Source of the DNA: DUQU01 sp964481475
GTDB taxonomy: Bacteria; Bacillota_I; Bacilli_A; Acholeplasmatales; UBA5453
NCBI GenBank assembly: GCA_964481475.1
Contig: CAYZTG010000034.1
Coordinates: 1 to 6,475, forward strand
Length of the DNA: 6,475 nt
Direction of reading: 5' to 3'
Positions 1-5,471 of the stretch are shown in pieces (within the stretch, counting starts at the first letter, position 1; the number at the start of each line of letters is the position of its first letter). The notes under the pieces were generated by a model that was not told the origin of the DNA, ran no database searches, and was given only the letters and a program-made list of their open reading frames with translations. Position numbers and translations under genes: made by a program.

Positions 1-642
1 TGATTGAATAAACATGCCACCAGTACCACAACAAGGGTCATAAACTCGTCCATGATATGGTTCAATCAATTCAGCTATTAATTCAACAATTGACGCAGGT
101 GTATAAAATTCACCTTTATCCGATTTTGTTAATACAGCAAATTTGTTCATAAAGTATTCATATACTTTTCCAATAACATCATCACTTGATTCTTTATCGA
201 TTTGAATATTTGAAATATTTGTAATAATTGAAGCCATATTGCTTCCTGGCATACTAGCAGCTATTCTTTGATAATAGTTTAATGGTAATGTTCCTTTTAA
301 AGAGTCATTATTATCTTCTAGTGCTTTTAATGCTTCATCAATTAAAACACCAATATTGCTTTGTTTAGCGTTTTTATTAATCTCTTCCCATCTAGCAGGT
401 TTAGGTATAAAAAAGACATTCTTTTCTAAATAAAAAGATGGCTCCTCAATAAAATCTTTATCCTCAGAGTTTAATAGTTCTTCTCTTCTATAATTAAATT
501 TTTCAGTGGCAAATCTTAAGAAAAGCAATCCGAAGATTACTTGCATATACTCAAATGTATTCACTGAATTTCTTAATTTATTACATGAATCCCATAGTGC
601 TGCTTCCATTGATTTAGTTTTTTTATTTGTTTTCTTTGACAT
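1..642 (-). CDS. hsdM: Type I restriction-modification methyltransferase subunit HsdM (N-terminal part, runs off left edge)
   Basis: The first 214 residues of the DNA adenine N6-methyltransferase subunit of a type I restriction-modification enzyme; the full protein is usually about 500 residues, so the C-terminal half lies left of base 1. Residues 16-45 (starting LWDSCNKLRNSV) match the helical HsdM N-terminal domain. GEFYTP at 177-182 is the conserved entry to the methyltransferase fold. DPCCGTGGMF at 202-211 is motif I, the S-adenosylmethionine-binding loop. The catalytic NPPF motif would lie beyond the edge. The ATG at 640-642 is preceded by GGAGGT (648-653) at five bases, a strong ribosome site that fixes the start. 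HsdM works with HsdS for target recognition and HsdR for cleavage; these genes would be expected further left but are not visible. No internal stop is present in the visible part. Function call is very secure; whether the system is intact cannot be judged. Confidence 0.96.
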   Translation of the reverse strand, partial: MSKKTNKKTKSMEAALWDSCNKLRNSVNTFEYMQVIFGLLFLRFATEKFNYRREELLNSEDKDFIEEPSFYLEKNVFFIPKPARWEEINKNAKQSNIGVLIDEALKALEDNNDSLKGTLPLNYYQRIAASMPGSNMASIITNISNIQIDKESSDDVIGKVYEYFMNKFAVLTKSDKGEFYTPASIVELIAELIEPYHGRVYDPCCGTGGMFIQS

Positions 643-707
643 TTAATACCTCCAGCAATAATTACATTACAAATTATTTTATTTTTTACAAGTCAACTTC
701 ATTAGTA

Positions 708-736
708 ATTATAACATCTTATGTTATTTTTATAAA
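708..736 (-). promoter_or_regulatory. Putative promoter of hsdM (extended -10)
   Basis: On the minus strand a perfect TATAAT (708-713) is preceded by TG at the extended -10 position (715-716). A TTTATA -35 box (731-736, four of six consensus bases) lies 17 bases upstream. It would start transcription near base 700, giving an hsdM leader of roughly 60 bases before the GGAGGT site. A second weaker possibility, TTGACT closer to the gene, lacks a well-spaced -10. Assignment rests on sequence match only. Confidence 0.6.
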
Positions 737-762
737 GATTGTATGAAATTTTGACCTAAACT

Positions 763-789
763 ATTCTTATTTAACAAATATATAAGAAT
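763..789. repeat. Inverted repeat, 8-bp arms
   Basis: ATTCTTAT (763-770) and ATAAGAAT (782-789) are perfect reverse complements separated by 11 bases. The repeat lies about 27 bases upstream of the hsdM -35 box, so it could be an operator. It could equally be a weak hairpin on either strand. Neither strand has a convincing T-tract directly after it, and in such AT-rich DNA an 8-bp pair can occur by chance. Confidence 0.35.
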
Positions 790-816
790 TTTATAAAACT
801 CTTTTGATAATAATTT

Positions 817-852
817 GTAATCGTTAAATTGTATGGTAATCGTTAAATTGTA
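817..852. repeat. Tandem direct repeat, two copies of 17 bp
   Basis: GTAATCGTTAAATTGTA occurs exactly at 817-833 and again at 836-852, two bases apart (19-bp period). The copies are identical and carry a CG dinucleotide, which is uncommon in this AT-rich spacer. The pair sits between the leftward terminator at 866-896 and the hsdM promoter. Spacing near two helical turns would suit tandem protein binding, but no regulator is identified. Confidence 0.8.
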
Positions 853-865
853 ATAGTTGAAAATT

Positions 866-896
866 AAAAAAACCTAAAAGTTGATACTTTTTAGGT
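866..896 (-). terminator. Rho-independent terminator, leftward (distal of two)
   Basis: On the minus strand ACCTAAAA pairs with TTTTAGGT (872-896, eight base pairs plus a G-T closing pair, seven-base loop), followed at once by a run of T (866-871). This is a clean intrinsic terminator. It lies about 75 bases beyond the terminator that already ends the tRNA-Leu transcript. It is either a back-up terminator protecting hsdM from upstream readthrough or the end of a separate short transcript. Confidence 0.75.
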
Positions 897-962
897 CTTG
901 GTATGGTCGGTCAAGTTATAAGTGGAAATGGAATAAAGGGATGTATTCCCTATCTTCAAAAT

Positions 963-992
963 AAAAAAAGTTTGACACAAATTGTATCAAAC
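963..992 (-). terminator. Rho-independent terminator of tRNA-Leu
   Basis: On the minus strand GTTTGA pairs with TCAAAC (970-992), with one mismatch and then two more pairs closing a short AAATT/AATTT loop. A seven-T tract follows (963-969). It begins 13 bases after the tRNA CCA end. Because no terminator lies between the LtaS-like gene and the tRNA, it probably also ends readthrough transcripts of the envelope cluster. Confidence 0.85.
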
Positions 993-1004
993 AAATTTCT
1001 AATT

Positions 1005-1089
1005 TGGTGCGGATGACAGGAATCGAACCTGCACGCCCGAAGGCGCTAGATCCTAAGTCTAGTGCGTCTGCCAGTTCCGCCACATCCGC
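1005..1089 (-). tRNA. trnL: tRNA-Leu, anticodon UAG, CCA encoded
   Basis: An 85-base class II tRNA. The acceptor stem GCGGATG/CATCCGC is perfect, the discriminator is A (1008) and CCA is encoded in the gene (1005-1007). The anticodon stem CTAGA/TCTAG closes the loop CTTAGGA, so the anticodon is UAG (complement of 1053-1055), reading CUA and, by wobble, other CUN leucine codons. The long variable arm with a TTCG loop (GCC-TTCG-GGC type) is the leucine hallmark, and the T arm has the usual GGTTCGATTCC. It is followed by its own terminator and preceded by a strong promoter. Confidence 0.98.
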
Positions 1090-1098
1090 GCAAATCAA

Positions 1099-1127
1099 AT
1101 TATACGCATCTTTTAACTAAAAGTCAA
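1099..1127 (-). promoter_or_regulatory. Promoter of tRNA-Leu
   Basis: TTGACT (1122-1127, five of six) and a perfect TATAAT (1099-1104) are separated by exactly 17 bases on the minus strand. The expected start point, near 1092, lies only about three bases before the tRNA 5' end, so almost no leader needs trimming. The -35 box begins three bases after the stop codon of the LtaS-like gene. The spacer contains a perfect 14-bp inverted repeat (CTTTTA-AC-TAAAAG, 1110-1123). Confidence 0.85.
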
Positions 1128-1130
1128 TAT

Positions 1131-3215
1131 CTAATCATCATTTATTAGATGTTGAAAATAATTATTTTTTAACGCATTATCCATTTCATATTTAAAATTC
1201 ATTGCGTAATCAAAGAAATCATAAGGATTATAATCATAGTGTTCTTTAAAAGGATAAATGCTGTTTTTATCAAGGCCTTTCTTTTCGTTCATTCTTTTAC
1301 CAACTAAATAATATTCATCAGTTACTAAAGAGAATGTTCTTGTGTCAATGGAGAATGTTTTCTCCTTAGATAAACCATTAACCCCAAAATAATAATTGTT
1401 AGTTTCTAAACCAAATAGTTCAACTATAGTTCTATAAAGATCAACTTGAGATCTTACTAAGTTTTGTTTCCCTTTTAAAAGACCTTTATAAATTCCATTT
1501 TCATTTTTTTCTTCTCCAGGAACATAAATAAAGGCTAATGTTTGAAGCATTTCTTTTTCATATTCAACAAAGGAAAACTCTTCTTTTGTTTTTCCTTTAA
1601 TTTCTAATAAATCTTTATATGGAATACTTGAACCATGATCACTATAAAAAACAAATGCTGAATTGTTAAAGTAATTTGCGTCTTCAATGAATTTAGTAAA
1701 GAAATTATCAAAATAATTTTCATAGTTTAAATATCTAAGCGTTGTTGTTTCAACTTTTAAATTTTTATTAAAAAAAGGATTGTCTTCATAATATAAAAAA
1801 GGAACGTGTGGTTGAATCATCATTGGAAATAAAAAGTTCTTCTCATCCTTTTTAAAACTACTTTTTGTCCAATCAAATAAAGACATATCACTAATCCACG
1901 GTGAACTTTCATCAGTTTTTACATTCAAATTATCGTAAACATAATAACCATTAAACGTTCCTTCATAATCTTCTTCGTCTTCGTCATAGTAATAATACTT
2001 ATCAAAACCCATCATCTCACTCATGACACTAACGCGGTTATAAAACTGTCCTACATCGCTATGTAGAGCTACTTTATTATAGTCTTTAAAGAGTTTAGGG
2101 AGACTTTCAAAAACATAGTTTGTTTTTTCAAACTCCCAATATATTGTCGTATCCCCTTTAGGATGAATTCCTGTTAAAACAGCAAACTCAGCATCGCTTG
2201 AATTACCCACACCGACATTTGTGTAAAAATTATCAAACACGTAAGATTCTTTCAAAAGCATCTTTAAACTTTTTAAATACGTTACATCTAAAATACCTTC
2301 TTCATCTAGTAAGAAATGATTTAAACTTTCAACGTGGACTAAAATTAAGTTTTTGTCTTTTAAAATTCCATTTAAATACTCATCCTTAATTAGACTATTA
2401 TCGATCTCTAAGTTATTGGCATCTAATATTTTTAATTTATTACTATACTCTTGTTCATTAAAATAACTATTATAAGTAGCTTTGTTTTTATTATATTTAT
2501 CATAAGTTTTTATTGATAGATCGCCATTCTCTTCTTTATTACTATTAAACAGTTCTCCAAAATAATAATTATATACTCCTGCATTTTGCACAGCATACAA
2601 AGGTTTCTCGGCATCAATTATCCAAGCTTTTCTGCTCTTATTTTCTAAGATTGATAAGGTACTAATACTAATAATCATTCCTAAAATAATCATACTAAAA
2701 TTAAGTTGTAAACTATTAAAAATAACAGCATCTTTTTTGTAATACTGTTTATCTTTTCCATATCTATAATATAAATAGATCCCAAGCAAGATTATAAATG
2801 GTACAAAAACTATGATTCTATAATAAATAAATAATTCTTTAATGGATTCTATTACTATGGAAAAAGTCAACTTACCAGCAGGGTTTTTAAATACATCAAA
2901 ACTTGAAAAAGAAAAAACTGTTTGATAATATTTGGAAAATAACCCTAAACTAAAAATTAAAATATTTAAAAATAAAGTTGAAAATATAATATATAGATGT
3001 CTTCTTTTTCTATTTCTAAAGATCATTAAACCCAAAAATAACATGATTGTTAAAACAGCAAAATTACCAATAAAAGCATTAACTTCCATCCAAAAACCTC
3101 TACTAAAACTTACTACATAACGATTTAATAAAGAGGTCGTAATAAAGTAAGTATTAATAATGTTTAAAATATAAAATAATGTTATTAGCAAAATTGCTCT
3201 TTTATCTGTTTTCAT
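1131..3215 (-). CDS. LTA synthase-family phosphoglycerol transferase (LtaS-like, five TM plus sulfatase-fold domain)
   Basis: A 694-residue membrane enzyme of the LtaS/MdoB family, which moves glycerol-phosphate from phosphatidylglycerol onto a growing polymer or glycolipid at the outer membrane face. Five TM helices are visible at about 8-30, 48-67, 74-95, 131-151 and 171-190, followed by a linker and an alkaline-phosphatase/sulfatase-fold domain from about 285. Expected active-site residues, by motif comparison with LtaS, are E296 (HVES), S339 in GNSSDAEF where LtaS has its catalytic threonine, H385 and R394 (FYNR, for FWNR), H470 (QPHVPF), and D526-H527 (SDHGSS). An acidic, tyrosine-rich tract lies at 407-418. 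It is somewhat longer than typical LtaS (about 620-650). The ATG is preceded by GGTGA (3220-3224) four bases away. It ends with TAG. It is the last gene of the leftward envelope cluster. The true acceptor could be a lipoteichoic acid or another glycolipid. Confidence 0.93.
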   Translation of the reverse strand: MKTDKRAILLITLFYILNIINTYFITTSLLNRYVVSFSRGFWMEVNAFIGNFAVLTIMLFLGLMIFRNRKRRHLYIIFSTLFLNILIFSLGLFSKYYQTVFSFSSFDVFKNPAGKLTFSIVIESIKELFIYYRIIVFVPFIILLGIYLYYRYGKDKQYYKKDAVIFNSLQLNFSMIILGMIISISTLSILENKSRKAWIIDAEKPLYAVQNAGVYNYYFGELFNSNKEENGDLSIKTYDKYNKNKATYNSYFNEQEYSNKLKILDANNLEIDNSLIKDEYLNGILKDKNLILVHVESLNHFLLDEEGILDVTYLKSLKMLLKESYVFDNFYTNVGVGNSSDAEFAVLTGIHPKGDTTIYWEFEKTNYVFESLPKLFKDYNKVALHSDVGQFYNRVSVMSEMMGFDKYYYYDEDEEDYEGTFNGYYVYDNLNVKTDESSPWISDMSLFDWTKSSFKKDEKNFLFPMMIQPHVPFLYYEDNPFFNKNLKVETTTLRYLNYENYFDNFFTKFIEDANYFNNSAFVFYSDHGSSIPYKDLLEIKGKTKEEFSFVEYEKEMLQTLAFIYVPGEEKNENGIYKGLLKGKQNLVRSQVDLYRTIVELFGLETNNYYFGVNGLSKEKTFSIDTRTFSLVTDEYYLVGKRMNEKKGLDKNSIYPFKEHYDYNPYDFFDYAMNFKYEMDNALKNNYFQHLINDD

Positions 3216-3227
3216 CTTATCACCATA

Positions 3228-3242
3228 AAACTATAATAGTTT
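3228..3242. repeat. 15-bp palindrome in the leader of the LtaS-like gene
   Basis: AAACTA-TAA-TAGTTT is a perfect inverted repeat with a three-base centre. It sits between the -10 box at 3251-3256 and the ribosome site at 3220-3224, so it begins at about the expected transcription start. It could be an operator over the start point or a small hairpin at the 5' end of the mRNA. Confidence 0.5.
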
Positions 3243-3250
3243 ATTCATAT

Positions 3251-3280
3251 ATCATATTTTAACATGTTTTATAATGACAA
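3251..3280 (-). promoter_or_regulatory. Putative promoter of the LtaS-like gene
   Basis: TTGTCA (3275-3280, five of six) and TATGAT (3251-3256, five of six) are spaced by 18 bases on the minus strand, within the 89-base gap after the Ig-like gene. It would give a leader of about 30 bases. It suggests that the LtaS-like gene can be transcribed separately from the two genes upstream. Confidence 0.55.
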
Positions 3281-3304
3281 CCAATTTTGTTTACGATATT
3301 TTTA

Positions 3305-4873
3305 CTATTTTCTCCTTTTAAAAACAAAAAATCCTATACTTGCTGAAATAATTACTAATCCACCACTCAAAGTTAAAATTAAGAGTTTCTTATTAGTTTT
3401 ATTAACTACTTCAATTCTCCCATATAATAGCCTTCCCTCTTTTTCATATGAAAAATAAATAAATTTCCCTTCCTCTGAGATAGTTATTTCATCATAAATA
3501 ATCTTTATTTCACTTACATTACCTACTAAATTGTTTTCTAACCATCCAATGATATCTTCTTTGGTCATACTATTATATTGTTCATTAGTTAAAATTAAGT
3601 TTGAAATACTAAATGTCGGGGGAATTCCTTCTACTACCTTTATAAATAATTTCTTATAAGCTTCGTTATTTGAACTATCTTTTACAGAAATACTTATCTC
3701 ATAAGTTCCTGGAATGCTGTCAATAATCCCATCAACAATAATGTTGTTGCTGAGATCACCATCAACCTCATCATAAGCTGTATACATTTTTTTAACTTGG
3801 TCTGTTGTCAATTTTGGATCAGTTGAATATCTAAACAATTCCATTGGTCCTGTTAAAAGAGGTGGTTGATTGTCTTTTATATTAATACTTACTAAATAAT
3901 CAGCTTCATTACCCGAACTATCCTTAGCTCTGTAAACCACTTGATAATCACCTATTTTTGTTTTATTAGGAGTAAAAGTGTCACTAACAATAACTAAATC
4001 ATCGTTTGTTAAGTCTGAGTAATTGTCACTAACTAACAAACTGCTTTTAATATCATTTAAGGAAAAAGATTCTATCTCTTCTAAATTAACTTCATATAAG
4101 TTTTTGCCACTTATTAATGGCTTAACAATATCAACTACATGAACATTTATTTTCAAAAAAGCTGCATTTATATAATTATCCTTTGCAATAAACTCAATAA
4201 AATAACTACCTATTTTATCTTTACTTTGAGAATAATTGTCTTTATTTATTATTACTTCAATATTATTACTACTTGAAACTAAACTTGCAATCTCAGTTAT
4301 CGTTAAAGGATTATCAACATTGATAATTAAATTACCTTCTTTGGTCTTATAATTTGATTTAAAACTATAAAAATCTTTAAAATCATCAATAACACCTTTA
4401 TACATTATTATTTTAAAAGGAACATTAACACCAGTATTATCAACTCTTGTTTTTAAACTACTTATTTTAACCTTTGCTTCTTCAGCTTTAAAAGTTGCCC
4501 AAGCATAGCCATTGACATCATTTTGATAATCAAAAACAGGTTTTAAAGCAGTTGATTTTAATAAACCACTTTCATATTGCAAGTTAAGATTACTTTCATT
4601 CAAACTAAAGTGATCACTATCAAAGTCTTGTTCAAAGAAATATTGATGAATAACAACCGTATAGTCTTCATTTACTTCAACATTTACATAATCTTTCATA
4701 TGAAGCAAGCGATCGCTTGGACGGTAATTTCTTTTTTGCTGATCTCCTGTTAAATAAATATTATTTAAATCAATTAGATTAACAAACTCGCTTTCTTCCT
4801 TTGCTTTAATACTACTAAATAAAAACAGTCCACTTATTAGACTTAATAAAAAAATAAAACCCTTTTTCTTCAT
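3305..4873 (-). CDS. Secreted membrane-anchored surface protein with Ig-like (DUF5011/HYR-type) repeats
   Basis: A 522-residue type I membrane protein, expected on the outer face. Residues 1-24 form a signal peptide (KKK, hydrophobic core, likely cleavage after SIKA). Residues 30-185 form an unrecognised, probably beta-rich domain. Three Ig-like modules follow, shown by aligned cores at 218-248, 304-334 and 385-415, each a (T/D)xIG-Y-xxxxxAKD-type strand pair; the last two carry the sharper VKDSSxNEA signature. A fourth, non-repeating segment (about 416-490) leads to a TM helix at 497-518 and a KRRK cytoplasmic stop. There is no LPXTG sortase signal. The ATG follows GAGGTG (4879-4884) at five bases. 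It lies 46 bases after the HD-type gene with no convincing promoter between, so the two are probably co-transcribed. Adhesion or binding is typical of such repeats, but no ligand can be named. Confidence 0.82.
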   Translation of the reverse strand: MKKKGFIFLLSLISGLFLFSSIKAKEESEFVNLIDLNNIYLTGDQQKRNYRPSDRLLHMKDYVNVEVNEDYTVVIHQYFFEQDFDSDHFSLNESNLNLQYESGLLKSTALKPVFDYQNDVNGYAWATFKAEEAKVKISSLKTRVDNTGVNVPFKIIMYKGVIDDFKDFYSFKSNYKTKEGNLIINVDNPLTITEIASLVSSSNNIEVIINKDNYSQSKDKIGSYFIEFIAKDNYINAAFLKINVHVVDIVKPLISGKNLYEVNLEEIESFSLNDIKSSLLVSDNYSDLTNDDLVIVSDTFTPNKTKIGDYQVVYRAKDSSGNEADYLVSINIKDNQPPLLTGPMELFRYSTDPKLTTDQVKKMYTAYDEVDGDLSNNIIVDGIIDSIPGTYEISISVKDSSNNEAYKKLFIKVVEGIPPTFSISNLILTNEQYNSMTKEDIIGWLENNLVGNVSEIKIIYDEITISEEGKFIYFSYEKEGRLLYGRIEVVNKTNKKLLILTLSGGLVIISASIGFFVFKRRK

Positions 4874-4919
4874 AATCTCACCTCTATCTTATATTATGAA
4901 GTTATTGTGGTTTTACTTT

Positions 4920-5318
4920 TTAATCTTTTAATATTTTTAATGCAAATTTTTGTTTCTCTGTTTCATTCTCTTTCAAAGTATTTATTTCTTCTTCTAATAA
5001 AGCTATCTTAACCATCTTAGCCACTTGATTAGTTTTAATTCTCCTAATAAAGTCTGGAAAGGCTAAGACATCATCTTTAGATAATAATCTTACTGCTTCA
5101 GAAACTTCAAAAGGGAATTCTTTTTGCAAATTATTAAAAGAAATCTTCTTATCATCAATAATACTATGTAATAATGCTACGCATCTTTCTTCATCAGTTG
5201 ACATTTTGCTTGCGGTTTCATAGAGTTTGAACACTTTATAAACACCATCATCAATTATATTTAAATATGACTTATAAACTAAATTTAAAGCTTTTTTAGT
5301 CATCTTTCCTTTAATCAT
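4920..5318 (-). CDS. Small RelA/SpoT-type HD-domain protein, apparently catalytically degenerate
   Basis: A 132-residue soluble protein. The core CVALLH (46-51) with an acidic pair four residues later (D55-D56), then FPFEVSEAVRLLSKDD (68-83) and the FIRRIK...VAKMVKIALL stretch (90-108), match the helix order of short HD hydrolases related to the (p)ppGpp hydrolase half of SpoT. The metal ligands are mostly gone. The HD pair is H51-S52. The first histidine (normally HP, about position 31) is lysine. The aspartate of the usual KLADL motif is leucine 107. ED is replaced by DD. The family assignment is from memory of the consensus. The C-terminus is charged and probably helical or coiled. The ATG at 5316-5318 follows GGGGAG (5326-5331) at seven bases; a second ATG five codons in is less well placed. 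It heads the leftward envelope cluster, 44 bases after tRNA-Trp. A regulatory or binding role is more likely than catalysis. Confidence 0.68.
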   Translation of the reverse strand: MIKGKMTKKALNLVYKSYLNIIDDGVYKVFKLYETASKMSTDEERCVALLHSIIDDKKISFNNLQKEFPFEVSEAVRLLSKDDVLAFPDFIRRIKTNQVAKMVKIALLEEEINTLKENETEKQKFALKILKD

Positions 5319-5340
5319 TAACTTACTCCCCTTATAAAAT

Positions 5341-5359
5341 AAAAAGTCCCTAAAGACTT
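5341..5359 (-). terminator. Probable weak terminator after tRNA-Trp
   Basis: On the minus strand AAGTCT pairs with GGACTT (5344-5359, six pairs including one G-T, tetraloop TTAG), followed by a T-rich tract (TTTATTTTAT, 5334-5343). The short AT-rich stem suggests incomplete termination. It lies between the tRNA and the ribosome site of the HD-type gene, so it may act as an attenuator for that gene. Confidence 0.55.
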
Positions 5360-5362
5360 AAA

Positions 5363-5437
5363 TGGCAGGGATACCAGGATTCGAACCCGGACTAACGGTT
5401 TTGGAGACCGCTGTGCTACCGTTGACACCATATCCCT
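5363..5437 (-). tRNA. trnW: tRNA-Trp, anticodon CCA, CCA end encoded
   Basis: A 75-base tRNA with a perfect AGGGATA/TATCCCT acceptor stem, discriminator G (5366) and encoded CCA (5363-5365). The anticodon loop CTCCAAA is closed by GCGGT/ACCGT with one G-T pair, giving anticodon CCA (complement of 5402-5404). The T arm is CCGGG-TTCGAAT-CCTGG. CCA reads only UGG, so this gene gives no support for UGA-tryptophan decoding, which separates the organism from Mycoplasma and Spiroplasma. Confidence 0.98.
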
Positions 5438-5443
5438 ATATTA

Positions 5444-5471
5444 GGCGTGCACTATTACTATAGCACACGCC
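5444..5471. repeat. 28-bp interrupted dyad over the tRNA-Trp promoter
   Basis: GGCGTG and CACGCC form perfect outer arms and CTAT/ATAG inner arms around a four-base centre; overall 10 of 14 positions match between half-sites. The dyad spans the -10 box and spacer of the tRNA-Trp promoter and ends near the start point. It lies mostly upstream of +1, so a DNA-level operator is more likely than an RNA hairpin. Its GC content is far above its surroundings. Confidence 0.65.

Larger units (their letters stand above)
643..1004. other. Intergenic region between hsdM and tRNA-Leu
   Basis: About 360 bases without a supportable protein gene. From left to right it holds the hsdM ribosome site and promoter, an 8-bp inverted repeat, a 17-bp tandem repeat, a terminator hairpin, an unexplained slightly GC-richer segment (about 894-960) and a second terminator. 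No transposase, integrase or copy of the tRNA 3' end was seen here. An open frame across 916-1098 is antisense-free but runs through the tRNA and is not a gene. Confidence 0.7.

Noticed and set aside
916..1098. Minus-strand open frame of 60 codons
   Set aside because: It runs straight through the tRNA-Leu gene and its terminator and has no ribosome site; it is a by-product of the tRNA sequence.
2198..2389. Plus-strand open frame of 63 codons
   Set aside because: It is entirely antisense to the catalytic part of the LtaS-like gene, with no family resemblance and no supporting ribosome site.
2932..3120. Plus-strand open frame of 62 codons
   Set aside because: It is antisense to the membrane-helix part of the LtaS-like gene; its lysine- and isoleucine-rich content simply mirrors AT-rich TM codons.
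3264..3458. Plus-strand open frame of 64 codons
   Set aside because: Most of it is antisense to the C-terminal TM region of the Ig-like gene; the apparent hydrophobicity comes from that overlap.
5444..5471. Reading the dyad as a rho-independent terminator of the two-TM gene
   Set aside because: On the minus strand the T-rich stretch precedes the hairpin and no T-tract follows it; the promoter elements explain the position better.
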